This document shows positions 1 to 8,134 of a DNA stretch of 64,000 bases, piece after piece. Origin of the DNA: Pleionea litopenaei. Its GTDB lineage: Bacteria; Pseudomonadota; Gammaproteobacteria; Enterobacterales; Kangiellaceae. The translations under genes were made by a program, and so were the position numbers. Every line of letters begins with the position of its first letter. The stretch's first letter is position 1. The stretch is taken from contig NZ_CP133548.1 in NCBI RefSeq assembly GCF_031198435.1, positions 2,390,001-2,454,000 of the forward strand. Direction: 5' to 3'. The notes beneath the pieces are model-generated. The model did no database searches. It saw only the letters and a list, made by a program, of their open reading frames with translations, and had not been told where the DNA came from.

Positions 1-1610
1 ATCAAAAAACGCTTGAGCCCATCTGCAACTCTAAAATCCAGCTCTCGATTGGCTCTACCTTTAGCCCTGATCTTCCAGGTTCTAAAATTTGCATCAATGA
101 CGGCTTTAACGCAAACAGTGTGGTCACTCATCGCAATGGATTAATCGAATTCTGTTTCACTTTGAAATCAGATATCGACCTTCATCGATTAAACAAACAG
201 TTAATCATTCAACAAAATCTTAACAATGAATTTTCATTATTACTCAAGCATGGGCAGCGCTCGCTTCGCCTGCTTGTAGAAGAAAACAATGTTAAGCAAT
301 GGCAGCAAACAATCCAAGCAATTGCACAGAGCACGGCAGAAAATCAGAGTACTTCAACGTTCATATTCGAACAGAAAAGAGTATCCACATTAGCGCTAGC
401 TCGAGAGTGCTCTAGTAACTATGAGTATCATCGGCATTTTTTCAAAACCTTCATTCGAGAGAGAAAACTTGACGCGCAATTACTTGATTTAGAGCATGCT
501 TGCGTCGCCATTCTCCCTCAACCAGAGATCGATGATCTTGCAATACAATGTTTCGATGCTTGGACACAATACACTGAGACGATTGCTGTGTTCTTATTGG
601 GCATTGGTAATGTTGGAGCAACCTGGTTAAAGCAAGTAGAGAGTCGGCAAGGCCACTCGTTTCAAGTTGTTCTAAAATCAAATTCAAAAACTCTTTTTCT
701 ACTCGACTCACAGCAATCGTTTGACACTATTGATAACTCTTCGGAGCAACTCGTTGAGCTAATTAGAAACGCGCCTTTCAAGAATAAGGTTGTTATTGAC
801 GCGACGGCTAGCAGTAGCATTACTCAATCTTATTCGCGATTTTTCGAACTGGGCATCCACTTGATTTCAGCGAATAAAGAAGCCGCTTCATCAAAACAAG
901 AGTTACTTGATTCATTACACGCATGTGCTCAAGACCATCATTGCTGGTGGCTGCAAAACGCAACCGTTGGTGCAGGCTTGCCGATTAACTATGCCATTAA
1001 CGATTTATTAAGTTGTGGTGACTCAGTAACATCGATTAGAGGGGTGTTTTCAGGAACACTCTCTTGGTTGTTGCAAACTTACGATGGAACACGAGCTTTA
1101 TCGGAATTAATTCAAGAAGCTAAGGCTCTGGGTTATGCTGAACCTGATCCTCGTGTTGACTTGTCTGGCCATGATGTCTTAAGAAAATTAATGATTCTAA
1201 TTCGACTGACCGGACAACAAATTGATCAATCGGATGTCACTATTACTCCTCTTTTGGATGCCAGTTTATTCGAGTTATCTGAGGCAGACTTCTGGCAACA
1301 GAAAGAAGACTTCGATCGTGACTTTAATCGACGATGGCAAAAAGCCAAGAATGAAGGTCGGCGCTTGGTCTACCAGGCAGAGTATTCACTAGACAAAGGC
1401 GCAAGCTGTGGCCTAGTCGAAGTATCCGAAAGTGACCCACTCGCACAAATTAGCCCGTGTGATAATGTATTTGTTATCCAAACATCCTGGTATCAAGATA
1501 ATCCTCTCATTATTCGAGGACCTGGAGCAGGAAGAGAAGTGACTGCTGCGGCGGTTCAGTCTGATTTAAATCATATTGTTTCAAGAATTAATGCCGTTTC
1601 TCAAAAATAA
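1..1610 (+). CDS. Bifunctional aspartokinase/homoserine dehydrogenase, 3' part (5' end outside window)
   Basis: The reading frame is open from base 3 with no start, so the gene begins left of the window; 535 codons are visible. ThrA and MetL are about 810-820 residues, so most of the N-terminal kinase lobe is missing. The first 110 or so residues look like the ACT-type regulatory part. The dehydrogenase follows, with the NAD-binding loop FLLGIGNVGATW, the segment ATVGAGLPI, GVFSGTLSWL and the family signature around GYAEPDPRVDLSGHDVLRK, ending in a GPGAGREVTAAAV substrate-domain motif. The enzyme phosphorylates aspartate and reduces aspartate semialdehyde to homoserine for threonine and methionine synthesis. 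Whether it is ThrA or MetL cannot be settled from this part. It converges on pilU. Confidence 0.93.
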   Translation, partial: QKTLEPICNSKIQLSIGSTFSPDLPGSKICINDGFNANSVVTHRNGLIEFCFTLKSDIDLHRLNKQLIIQQNLNNEFSLLLKHGQRSLRLLVEENNVKQWQQTIQAIAQSTAENQSTSTFIFEQKRVSTLALARECSSNYEYHRHFFKTFIRERKLDAQLLDLEHACVAILPQPEIDDLAIQCFDAWTQYTETIAVFLLGIGNVGATWLKQVESRQGHSFQVVLKSNSKTLFLLDSQQSFDTIDNSSEQLVELIRNAPFKNKVVIDATASSSITQSYSRFFELGIHLISANKEAASSKQELLDSLHACAQDHHCWWLQNATVGAGLPINYAINDLLSCGDSVTSIRGVFSGTLSWLLQTYDGTRALSELIQEAKALGYAEPDPRVDLSGHDVLRKLMILIRLTGQQIDQSDVTITPLLDASLFELSEADFWQQKEDFDRDFNRRWQKAKNEGRRLVYQAEYSLDKGASCGLVEVSESDPLAQISPCDNVFVIQTSWYQDNPLIIRGPGAGREVTAAAVQSDLNHIVSRINAVSQK

Positions 1611-1619
1611 CACAACAAT

Positions 1620-1649
1620 CCTTCCAGAATCATCATTGGTTCTGGAAGG
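1620..1649. terminator. Hairpin between convergent aspartokinase and pilU genes
   Basis: A perfect 10-bp inverted repeat, CCTTCCAGAA and TTCTGGAAGG, has a 10-base loop and starts 10 bases after the stop codon. There is no clear T-run on either side, so termination efficiency is uncertain. Its place between two converging genes supports a shared terminator. Confidence 0.5.
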
Positions 1650-1698
1650 TCATCCAAGTTAATTAAATCAACCGCAATTTAGAAATCGATGGCAAAAC

Positions 1699-2994
1699 TT
1701 AATCTTTGCTCTCTTCCTCTGGAGACCCTTCATCAATGGTAAAGGTCGCTCGTCCTTTGGGTGCTTCTTCTGAATCTTCGGTAGCCTCGAGTTCAAGAGT
1801 TAAGCCAGATGACGTTGCCATGGACGATTGTGCTTGAGACGGCTGAGCTTGGGGTGCTTCTGTTTCAGGTTCACTATTTTCTTTCGCAGGTTGTGCCGAT
1901 GGAACCACAGGTTTCGTTGCACCGTTTTCTTTTCCTGCTAGTTTAATCATCAACCGAAGATTGTTCGGCGAATCAGCATTTTTTAATGCTTCATCCAGCG
2001 ATATTTTTTCATCTTCCCAAAGTCTAAATAAAGCTCGGTCAAACGTTTGCATGCCTAAATTTAGCGATTTCTCCATAATTTCTTTAATCTCATGAACTTC
2101 TCCGCGTTTCACGAGTTCTTGCACGGTAGGGCTACCTAATAAAATTTCAATCGCAGCGCATCGTTTTCCATCGATGGTCGGAACTAATCGCTGCGAAACA
2201 AACGCTTTTAAATTTAAAGACAAGTCATTCAGTAATTGATTGCGTCGTTCTTCAGGAAAAAAGTTAATAATTCTATCGAGCGCCTGATTGGCATTATTGG
2301 CATGTAAAGTTGATATAGCAAGATGACCTGTTTCTGCAAATGCCAGTGCATGCTCCATCGTTTCTCGGTCACGAATTTCACCAATCAAGATAACATCGGG
2401 GGCTTGACGCAAGGTGTTTTTTAACGCTTCGTGAAAGCTTAACGTATCTACCCCCACTTCACGTTGATTAACAATGCAACGCTTGTGGCGATGAACAAAC
2501 TCGACCGGATCCTCAATCGTAATAATATGACCGCCTTCTTTTGCATTGCTATTTCGATAATCAATCAAGGCCGCTAAAGAAGTTGATTTACCGGATCCGG
2601 TGCCACCAACAAACAAAATGAGCCCACGTTTTTCCATAATAACTTTGGTGAGAACGTCAGGCAGTCCTAAATTTTTGTAGTTCGGAATATCGGTTTTTAT
2701 ATTACGTATAACAAGCGCAATATCATTTCTTTGTTTAAAAATATTGACTCGAAAACGACCGACGCCTTTTTCAGAAATAGCAAGGTTCATTTCTAGCTGT
2801 TGTTCAAAATCTTTTTGCTGATCTTCCGACATTACTTGATAGGCTATTTCCTTAATACGAGCTTGTGTTAATGGATCTCGCTCTAAAGGCTTTAGCACCC
2901 CTTGAAATTTCGCACAGGGAGGAGCTCCCGTGCTGAGGTATAGGTCAGAGCCATCTTTGGTGGCTAATATTTTTAAAAAATCCAAAAATTCCAT
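1699..2994 (-). CDS. pilU: Type IV pilus retraction ATPase PilU
   Basis: The 431-residue protein is a PilT/PilU-family secretion ATPase acting at the cytoplasmic base of type IV pili to drive retraction and twitching. Visible motifs are Walker A GGTGSGKST (residues 130-138), an Asp box around ITIEDPVEF, Walker B VILIGEIRD (201-209) and the His box AETGHLAISTLHANN (220-234). The start MEFLDFLKILATKDGSDLYL and the RQAPDVILIGEIRDRETM context fit PilU better than PilT. The last 75 or so residues form a Pro/Glu/Gln/Ser-rich tail beyond the usual core, ending acidic. No pilT lies next to it. A FimL homologue near 33 kb belongs to the same motility system. Confidence 0.92.
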   Translation of the reverse strand: MEFLDFLKILATKDGSDLYLSTGAPPCAKFQGVLKPLERDPLTQARIKEIAYQVMSEDQQKDFEQQLEMNLAISEKGVGRFRVNIFKQRNDIALVIRNIKTDIPNYKNLGLPDVLTKVIMEKRGLILFVGGTGSGKSTSLAALIDYRNSNAKEGGHIITIEDPVEFVHRHKRCIVNQREVGVDTLSFHEALKNTLRQAPDVILIGEIRDRETMEHALAFAETGHLAISTLHANNANQALDRIINFFPEERRNQLLNDLSLNLKAFVSQRLVPTIDGKRCAAIEILLGSPTVQELVKRGEVHEIKEIMEKSLNLGMQTFDRALFRLWEDEKISLDEALKNADSPNNLRLMIKLAGKENGATKPVVPSAQPAKENSEPETEAPQAQPSQAQSSMATSSGLTLELEATEDSEEAPKGRATFTIDEGSPEEESKD

Positions 2995-3052
2995 CGCGTT
3001 GCCTAAATCGGTTCAGTCTCAGCTTAAAAGCTTAGAACAGAGAGCTGCGATG

Positions 3053-3089
3053 GCAAGCGAAAAGGAAAAAGAAATGCCTTTTCGCTTGC
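3053..3089. terminator. Strong hairpin between DUF4097-type gene and pilU
   Basis: A perfect 13-bp inverted repeat (GCAAGCGAAAAGG and CCTTTTCGCTTGC) has an 11-base loop. It begins 7 bases past the stop of the repeat-protein gene and lies about 60 bases before the pilU start. It lacks a T-run on the minus strand after the stem, so it may be a terminator or a transcript-stabilising stem. Confidence 0.55.
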
Positions 3090-3096
3090 TGGAAGA

Positions 3097-4041
3097 TTAA
3101 TCTTCTTTGATATAGACGCTTCCAGAGCTAGTTTGCAACTCCAACTCAGGACCACCACCGTTAATTGGCCCGCGCAACTTGTATTTTGCCTCGGTTTCAC
3201 CATTCACAGGAAAGTCAGAGTAAACTTTACGTCCACGAGCATATAAGTTAACCGCAATATCTTTGCTCAATCGCGCAGTAATGCTTCCTCCACTGGTCGA
3301 AATATCAGAATTTCCCTTTGGTTGTTGCGTGAAAGTCACATCAACACTGCCACCAGAAGTGCGAGCTTTCACTTCGCCACCGGCATTTTTAATACGAATA
3401 CTACCGCCCGACGTCGCCACATCGGCTGGTCCAGTCACCAATCCCAATGAAATACTGCCGCCACTGGTACGTCCGTGTAACGTTCCTTTGATATCACCTA
3501 GAGAAAGCGATCCACCACTGGTTCGCACTCGAACATCGCCTTCAGCGCCATCAACAGAAATAGAGCCTCCCGACGTTCGTCCATCGATATTTCCAATGAT
3601 GTTGCCGAAAGTTAGACTACCACCCGACGTTCGAACATCGACATTGCCTTGCAAATCGTCAATACTGATTGAACCGCCCGCCGTTTCTAGTTGAACATTG
3701 AATTCCTTAGGAACGACCAAGCTAAACTTAACGCGTCGTGAACCCCAGCCCCAATCACTCGATTGTTTGTCACCATCGATACGTAGACCTCCATTTGAAG
3801 GATTAAAGCGAACTGAAAACTCATCGTCATCCAGTCCTTCAATTTCGATTTTTGCAGTGATTTGACTGCTGCTATGAGTTTCCACATGTATTGAACCAAT
3901 ATCAGTATCGACAACTAAGTCAGCACCAGCTTTGACATCAAAGGTTTTCTCGACCGTTTGGTCGGCAAAACTTAATTGACTCCAACTCAACATCACACTG
4001 AACAATGAAATGCTTAATGTGGAATGCCACTGTTTTTTCAT
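3097..4041 (-). CDS. Secreted beta-repeat protein, DUF4097/adhesin-like
   Basis: The product has 314 residues. An N-terminal signal peptide (basic MKKQ, hydrophobic stretch, cleavage near SFA-DQ) predicts export. From about residue 118 to the C-terminus there are nine short beta-strand repeats carrying TSGGS or a variant (TAGGS first, TSSGS last), spaced about 20 residues apart. This pattern is typical of DUF4097 / putative auto-transporter adhesin head-GIN proteins, which fold as right-handed beta-helices. No catalytic residues are visible and the biochemical role is unknown. It stands alone between pilU and an MFS gene, with a strong hairpin after the stop codon. Confidence 0.8.
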   Translation of the reverse strand: MKKQWHSTLSISLFSVMLSWSQLSFADQTVEKTFDVKAGADLVVDTDIGSIHVETHSSSQITAKIEIEGLDDDEFSVRFNPSNGGLRIDGDKQSSDWGWGSRRVKFSLVVPKEFNVQLETAGGSISIDDLQGNVDVRTSGGSLTFGNIIGNIDGRTSGGSISVDGAEGDVRVRTSGGSLSLGDIKGTLHGRTSGGSISLGLVTGPADVATSGGSIRIKNAGGEVKARTSGGSVDVTFTQQPKGNSDISTSGGSITARLSKDIAVNLYARGRKVYSDFPVNGETEAKYKLRGPINGGGPELELQTSSGSVYIKED

Positions 4042-4114
4042 TTTTAGACTCCTCGAATACGGTTACTCAGTAAGACGCTTACGTGGTCATTTTGGTTTAA
4101 AATTATTTTTCTAC

Positions 4115-5353
4115 TTAATTCCCTAACAGAGGGTTGCGGCGATAGATCCACTGACAAATCATCCACGCGACGAAAGCGTAGGTCATTAATATCATCATGA
4201 TCAGTCGAATACTGATCTGCTGGTCAATCATAATACCCAATGCTATTGGGGTGATGGCTGTCGACAGTACCATTATCGCACTAACCAAGGATCGAATAGC
4301 GCCTAAATGTCGAGTGCCATACACCTCTGGCCAAAGAGAACCAATAACAGGGCCGCTCGCGCCAACCGAAAAACCGGCTAAAAACATGAACGCCAGCCAC
4401 CCGATAAATGAGTTGCTCAGTAAACAGACCGTTGCAAGAAATAACGGAAGCAAATAAAACCGGAGAACTTTAAACGCGCCTAAACGATCCACTAAGGTAC
4501 CGGTAAACAGCGAGCCTAAGGCATGAGTAACGCCATAAAGCACCATGCTACTGGCCAAGGCAGCAAGCGACCAACCTCTCGATTCTGCCCAAAATACTTG
4601 ATGAAAAAACACACCGGTAATAATCGCCGCTGGGGCTAATATGGCCAATAGCGCGAACCAAAATTGCTGATCTTTAATCACTTGCCCCCGCGTCCAGTGA
4701 ATAGATTGTCCTTCCGGAGTCTTATCTTGAGAGGGTGACGCGCTTGCAGAAGCCTGCTCAATGGGTTGACGAACGGGGGCGTCTCCTAAACTCCATAAAA
4801 TCACGGGAACAAAAATACAGACTAATAACGCCGCCAAAATGAGCCAGGTTTCACGCCATCCGAAAGCCGCAATACTGGCGGCTGCAGCAAGGGGAAGGAT
4901 CAATTCACCGACCGGCATTCCCATGGCCGCTGTGCTAATGGCTTTTCCTCGATTAGCATCATAGTAGCGCGCCATCGAAGTAAAAGCCGTGTGTCCGGTC
5001 AGCCCTTGGCCGCAAAATCGAATCATCAAAAAGCCAAGAAATAACATCCAAACACTAACGGCGGTCGCCATCACTAATGTTGCCGCAAGGGTACCGACTA
5101 ACACCCATATCGTGAACTGGCGAAGAGAACTAGTGTCTAACCGCCCTCCAATCAACATCAAACTAAAACCACTGATCAAAGTCGCCAAAGAATAATAAAA
5201 ACTGTACTGAGTATGGTCGAGGGAGAAAGCTTGTCGCAGCTCTCCACCAAACACAGAGATGAAAAAGGTTTGGCCATAGTTACCAACAAAAACCAGAAAA
5301 AAGCCAAAACAAAGAAAACGTAAATTACTGCGAATGAACGGAATATAGCCCAA
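4115..5353 (-). CDS. MFS transporter
   Basis: The 412-residue integral membrane protein has about 12 hydrophobic helices and a polar central loop near residues 200-220 (Ser/Gln/Asp-rich), the usual 6+6 major-facilitator layout. Helix 2-3 carries a GGRLD sequence resembling the MFS motif A. The substrate cannot be read from sequence. The start codon appears to be TTG: upstream in frame there is a TGA only four codons away and no ATG before residue 62. The minus-strand text before it carries a weak GAG Shine-Dalgarno-like sequence. The 180 bases upstream, before the sirtuin gene, hold no other gene. Confidence 0.8.
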   Translation of the reverse strand: MGYIPFIRSNLRFLCFGFFLVFVGNYGQTFFISVFGGELRQAFSLDHTQYSFYYSLATLISGFSLMLIGGRLDTSSLRQFTIWVLVGTLAATLVMATAVSVWMLFLGFLMIRFCGQGLTGHTAFTSMARYYDANRGKAISTAAMGMPVGELILPLAAAASIAAFGWRETWLILAALLVCIFVPVILWSLGDAPVRQPIEQASASASPSQDKTPEGQSIHWTRGQVIKDQQFWFALLAILAPAAIITGVFFHQVFWAESRGWSLAALASSMVLYGVTHALGSLFTGTLVDRLGAFKVLRFYLLPLFLATVCLLSNSFIGWLAFMFLAGFSVGASGPVIGSLWPEVYGTRHLGAIRSLVSAIMVLSTAITPIALGIMIDQQISIRLIMMILMTYAFVAWMICQWIYRRNPLLGN

Positions 5354-5535
5354 AATTGATTCTCAAATATTGAATAAAGGTGATTGGCGGCTCAGCTTAA
5401 CGCGATCAAATAAGCTGCCCCTTCTTTTCGCAGCAGTATAACGGTTAGGACAAACGCGCACCAAACAAGATTACGATTTTGTAATAAGACTCGCACCCAA
5501 TATACCTTGATCACACTAAGCGTATTACTCGAGCG

Positions 5536-6285
5536 TCACTTCAGCAGCGATCGCAACCCCTCGAAAACTTTTCCTGCAGGCTCTGCAATGACCCAGTCAA
5601 CCTGTGATGTCAATGCCGTCGCTTCGGGATTAATTTCAATTAACTGAGCGCCAGAGGCAGCGGCGATCTGCGCAAAGCCTGCGGCGGGATACACTTGTGC
5701 CGAGGTACCAATAGAAACAAAGACGTCGCATTCGGTTGTTGCTGCTTCAGATTGTTGAATTGAGCTCGCACTGAGCGACTCACCAAACCACACCACATCA
5801 GGGCGTAAATAGGCGCTTTGACATCTCGGACAAGTAATCAAAGGTGCCGAAAAATCGATGGCGTCTTCACGATAGCCGCAACTTGGATTGAAACACCGAT
5901 TCATCATTAGCCTGCCATGCAGCTCACAGACTTGCTGACTGCCAGCACGGTGATGCAGCCCATCCACATTTTGCGTAATTAGAAACAAAGGTACGGATTG
6001 CGCGAGCTCAGCTAAACCATAGTGGGCGGCATTTGGCTGAGCAGCGCCTACTTGTGAGCGGCGCCATTGGTACCAATCCCAGACTCGCTGCGGCGCTTCA
6101 ATAAAGCCTTCAGCGCTGGCCAACTGGTAAGGATCAAAGCGCGACCAATAACTGTCTTGATCACCGCGAAAAGTTGCTATGCCGCTTTCGGCAGAAACTC
6201 CCGCCCCCGTCATGACGACTAACCTCTTAGCTGTCATAAAAGTGTCATACAAATTCATCAGCATTTTTTCTTGAGTTTTTAGCAT
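5536..6285 (-). CDS. cobB: NAD-dependent protein deacylase, sirtuin family (CobB-like)
   Basis: The 249-residue Sir2 enzyme removes acyl groups from lysines using NAD. It shows the NAD-binding motif GAGVSAESGI (27-36), QNVDGLHH (105-112), the catalytic His in ELHG (His123) and four zinc cysteines (131, 136, 152, 155). Tyr72 and Arg75 in WYQWRR match the YxxR pair that defines class III sirtuins such as E. coli CobB and SIRT5, predicting desuccinylase as well as deacetylase activity. The first ATG has a poor ribosome site, so the start may be Met8 or Met10 instead. It is transcribed divergently from the chemoreceptor gene. Confidence 0.9.
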   Translation of the reverse strand: MLKTQEKMLMNLYDTFMTAKRLVVMTGAGVSAESGIATFRGDQDSYWSRFDPYQLASAEGFIEAPQRVWDWYQWRRSQVGAAQPNAAHYGLAELAQSVPLFLITQNVDGLHHRAGSQQVCELHGRLMMNRCFNPSCGYREDAIDFSAPLITCPRCQSAYLRPDVVWFGESLSASSIQQSEAATTECDVFVSIGTSAQVYPAAGFAQIAAASGAQLIEINPEATALTSQVDWVIAEPAGKVFEGLRSLLK

Positions 6286-6420
6286 TTTACGAGAAATTAC
6301 CTACACTTAAACTACGAATACAAAGGTTCATAATAACCATTTTCACTGATGAAGCAGGTACGAGATCGTTTAACCCTATCTTCCCCTGAGCTCTCGTCTC
6401 CTTGGTATGAGGAATAAACC

Positions 6421-8046
6421 ATGGCATTTTGGAGCAGTAGTTTACGCAACAAGCTTATCATTATTTTCGCCGGTGCTTTGATCATCAACACCATCCTATC
6501 AAGCATTTTCTTGCAGTTTGAGCGCAGCAGCGCTGTCCAATTAGAAAATTTAATTGAAAAGCAAGTTGATGAAGAACGACAAGTATCAGCGCTGGTTGCC
6601 AACTTTAAAATTCAGGTTCAAGAATGGAAAAACGTGTTAATTCGTGGCCACGATACCCAACAACGTGAAAAATATTGGGGTCGATTTGAAAAAATGCATG
6701 ATCGCATTCAGCAAGATGCAAAAAAACTGCTCGGCAGCCTCAATGAAGGGCCGGCCAAAAGACTGGTCGACGACTTTCAAAAGCGACACGCTGAACTGAA
6801 AGCTTTGTATAAAAAAGGGTTAGATGCGTTTATCGCCTCAAATTTCGATCATAAAGCGGGCGATAAAGCAGTTTCTGGCATTGATCGAGCGCCGACCGAA
6901 ACGCTCCAAAATGCCGCCGATGTTATCGCTCAAGCGGTTGCCGAATCCAGCACTCAAGCCATTAAAGACGCGCAGCAAATCAGCGCGATAGCGACGCCAT
7001 CGATTATTATTATATCAATCGTCCTTATCGTATTGGCCTTAATGGTTCTGTCGAGCCAGTTCACCAAACCGGTTGCTTCGTTAATGGAGCATGTTGAGCG
7101 TTTCGGTCACGGCGACTTTTCTGTTCCCATCCACGCAAAATCTAGTGATGAACTGGGTAAAATGAGACAACAGCTAAGTAATTCACAGGCGTTTTTGCGT
7201 GACATGATGGCTCAAGTCAAAGAAGCCTCTGCTCAACTCAATCAAAATGCCGACACGGTCAATCGAGCATCGTCAGAGATTGCTCATGGCTCGCAAAGCA
7301 CGGCGTCGCGCCTCGAGCAAACGGCCACCGCCGTCACAGAAATGACATCAACGGTGCAAGAGGTTGCGCAAAACGCTAGTGGTGCTGCAGAATCGGCCTC
7401 GAATGCTGATAATGCAGCCCAACAAGGTCTCAGCGTTATGAACCACACCATCGCTACCATTGACGGTCTTTCAAATGAAGTATCACAAGCGTCAGAAGTG
7501 ATTCGAAAATTAGAAGAAGATACCAACAGTGTCGGCACGGTACTCGATGTTATTCGAGGTATTGCTGAACAAACCAACCTACTCGCGCTCAATGCCGCAA
7601 TTGAGGCGGCACGTGCTGGCGAACAGGGCCGGGGCTTCGCCGTCGTGGCTGATGAAGTCAGAAATCTAGCGCAACGTACGCAAGAGTCCACCGCCGAAAT
7701 TCAACAAATTATCGAGAATGTTCAAACCGGCGCTAAAGACGCCGTATCGGCCATGGAAAAAGGACGAGGCTCAACCTCCGCTTGTGTCGAACAAGCCAAT
7801 CTAGCGGGTGTGTCGCTGAAAGAAATTACAGCGGCGGTTAATCAAATTCACAGTATGAATACTCAAATTGCAACCGCTGCTGAAGAACAAACCACGGTTT
7901 CGGAAGATATCAGTCAAAATATCAATGAAATCTCCACAGCAACGGCAGAAATACATAACAACGTACGTCAATTTAATCAGTTGGCCTCCTCGCTGGCAGA
8001 AATGGCGGAAGAGTTAGCCACAATCACAGACAAAGTTAAGGTTTAA
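6421..8046 (+). CDS. Methyl-accepting chemotaxis protein
   Basis: The product has 541 residues. A transmembrane helix lies near residues 10-30, followed by a periplasmic four-helix-bundle-type sensor region (30-190), a second membrane helix near 192-212, a HAMP domain, and the long cytoplasmic coiled coil with the conserved hairpin tip [18 protein letters not shown] (about 383-400) that binds CheA and CheW. It transmits an unknown periplasmic signal to the flagellar or pilus chemotaxis kinase. No CheR-tethering pentapeptide is present at the C-terminus (ends TDKVKV). GAGGAA lies a good distance before the ATG. No che genes occur nearby, so it is an orphan receptor. Confidence 0.93.
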   Translation: MAFWSSSLRNKLIIIFAGALIINTILSSIFLQFERSSAVQLENLIEKQVDEERQVSALVANFKIQVQEWKNVLIRGHDTQQREKYWGRFEKMHDRIQQDAKKLLGSLNEGPAKRLVDDFQKRHAELKALYKKGLDAFIASNFDHKAGDKAVSGIDRAPTETLQNAADVIAQAVAESSTQAIKDAQQISAIATPSIIIISIVLIVLALMVLSSQFTKPVASLMEHVERFGHGDFSVPIHAKSSDELGKMRQQLSNSQAFLRDMMAQVKEASAQLNQNADTVNRASSEIAHGSQSTASRLEQTATAVTEMTSTVQEVAQNASGAAESASNADNAAQQGLSVMNHTIATIDGLSNEVSQASEVIRKLEEDTNSVGTVLDVIRGIAEQTNLLALNAAIEAARAGEQGRGFAVVADEVRNLAQRTQESTAEIQQIIENVQTGAKDAVSAMEKGRGSTSACVEQANLAGVSLKEITAAVNQIHSMNTQIATAAEEQTTVSEDISQNINEISTATAEIHNNVRQFNQLASSLAEMAEELATITDKVKV

Positions 8047-8069
8047 ATTTGCTTCTTTAAATCTGCTTC

Positions 8070-8095
8070 AATGAGGCTTGTATTACACCCTCATT
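8070..8095 (+). terminator. Weak hairpin after chemoreceptor gene
   Basis: A 7-bp inverted repeat, AATGAGG and CCTCATT, with a 12-base loop lies 24 bases after the stop codon, followed by only two Ts. It sits between converging genes. The call rests only on symmetry and position. Confidence 0.3.
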
Positions 8096-8134
8096 TAGCG
8101 CCCCGTTGCGCCTGGCTCAAGCCAATGATTTAAC

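Noticed and set aside
3263-3694. 143-codon plus-strand frame opposite the TSGGS-repeat gene
   Set aside because: It is the antisense of a highly repetitive coding sequence; its Pro-rich repeats mirror the TSGGS codons.
6312-6602. 96-codon minus-strand frame across the sirtuin/chemoreceptor gap
   Set aside because: Overlaps the start of the well-supported chemoreceptor gene on the other strand and has no recognisable features.
7284-7691. 135-codon minus-strand frame inside the chemoreceptor gene
   Set aside because: It lies wholly opposite the conserved signalling domain; composition is that of an antisense shadow.
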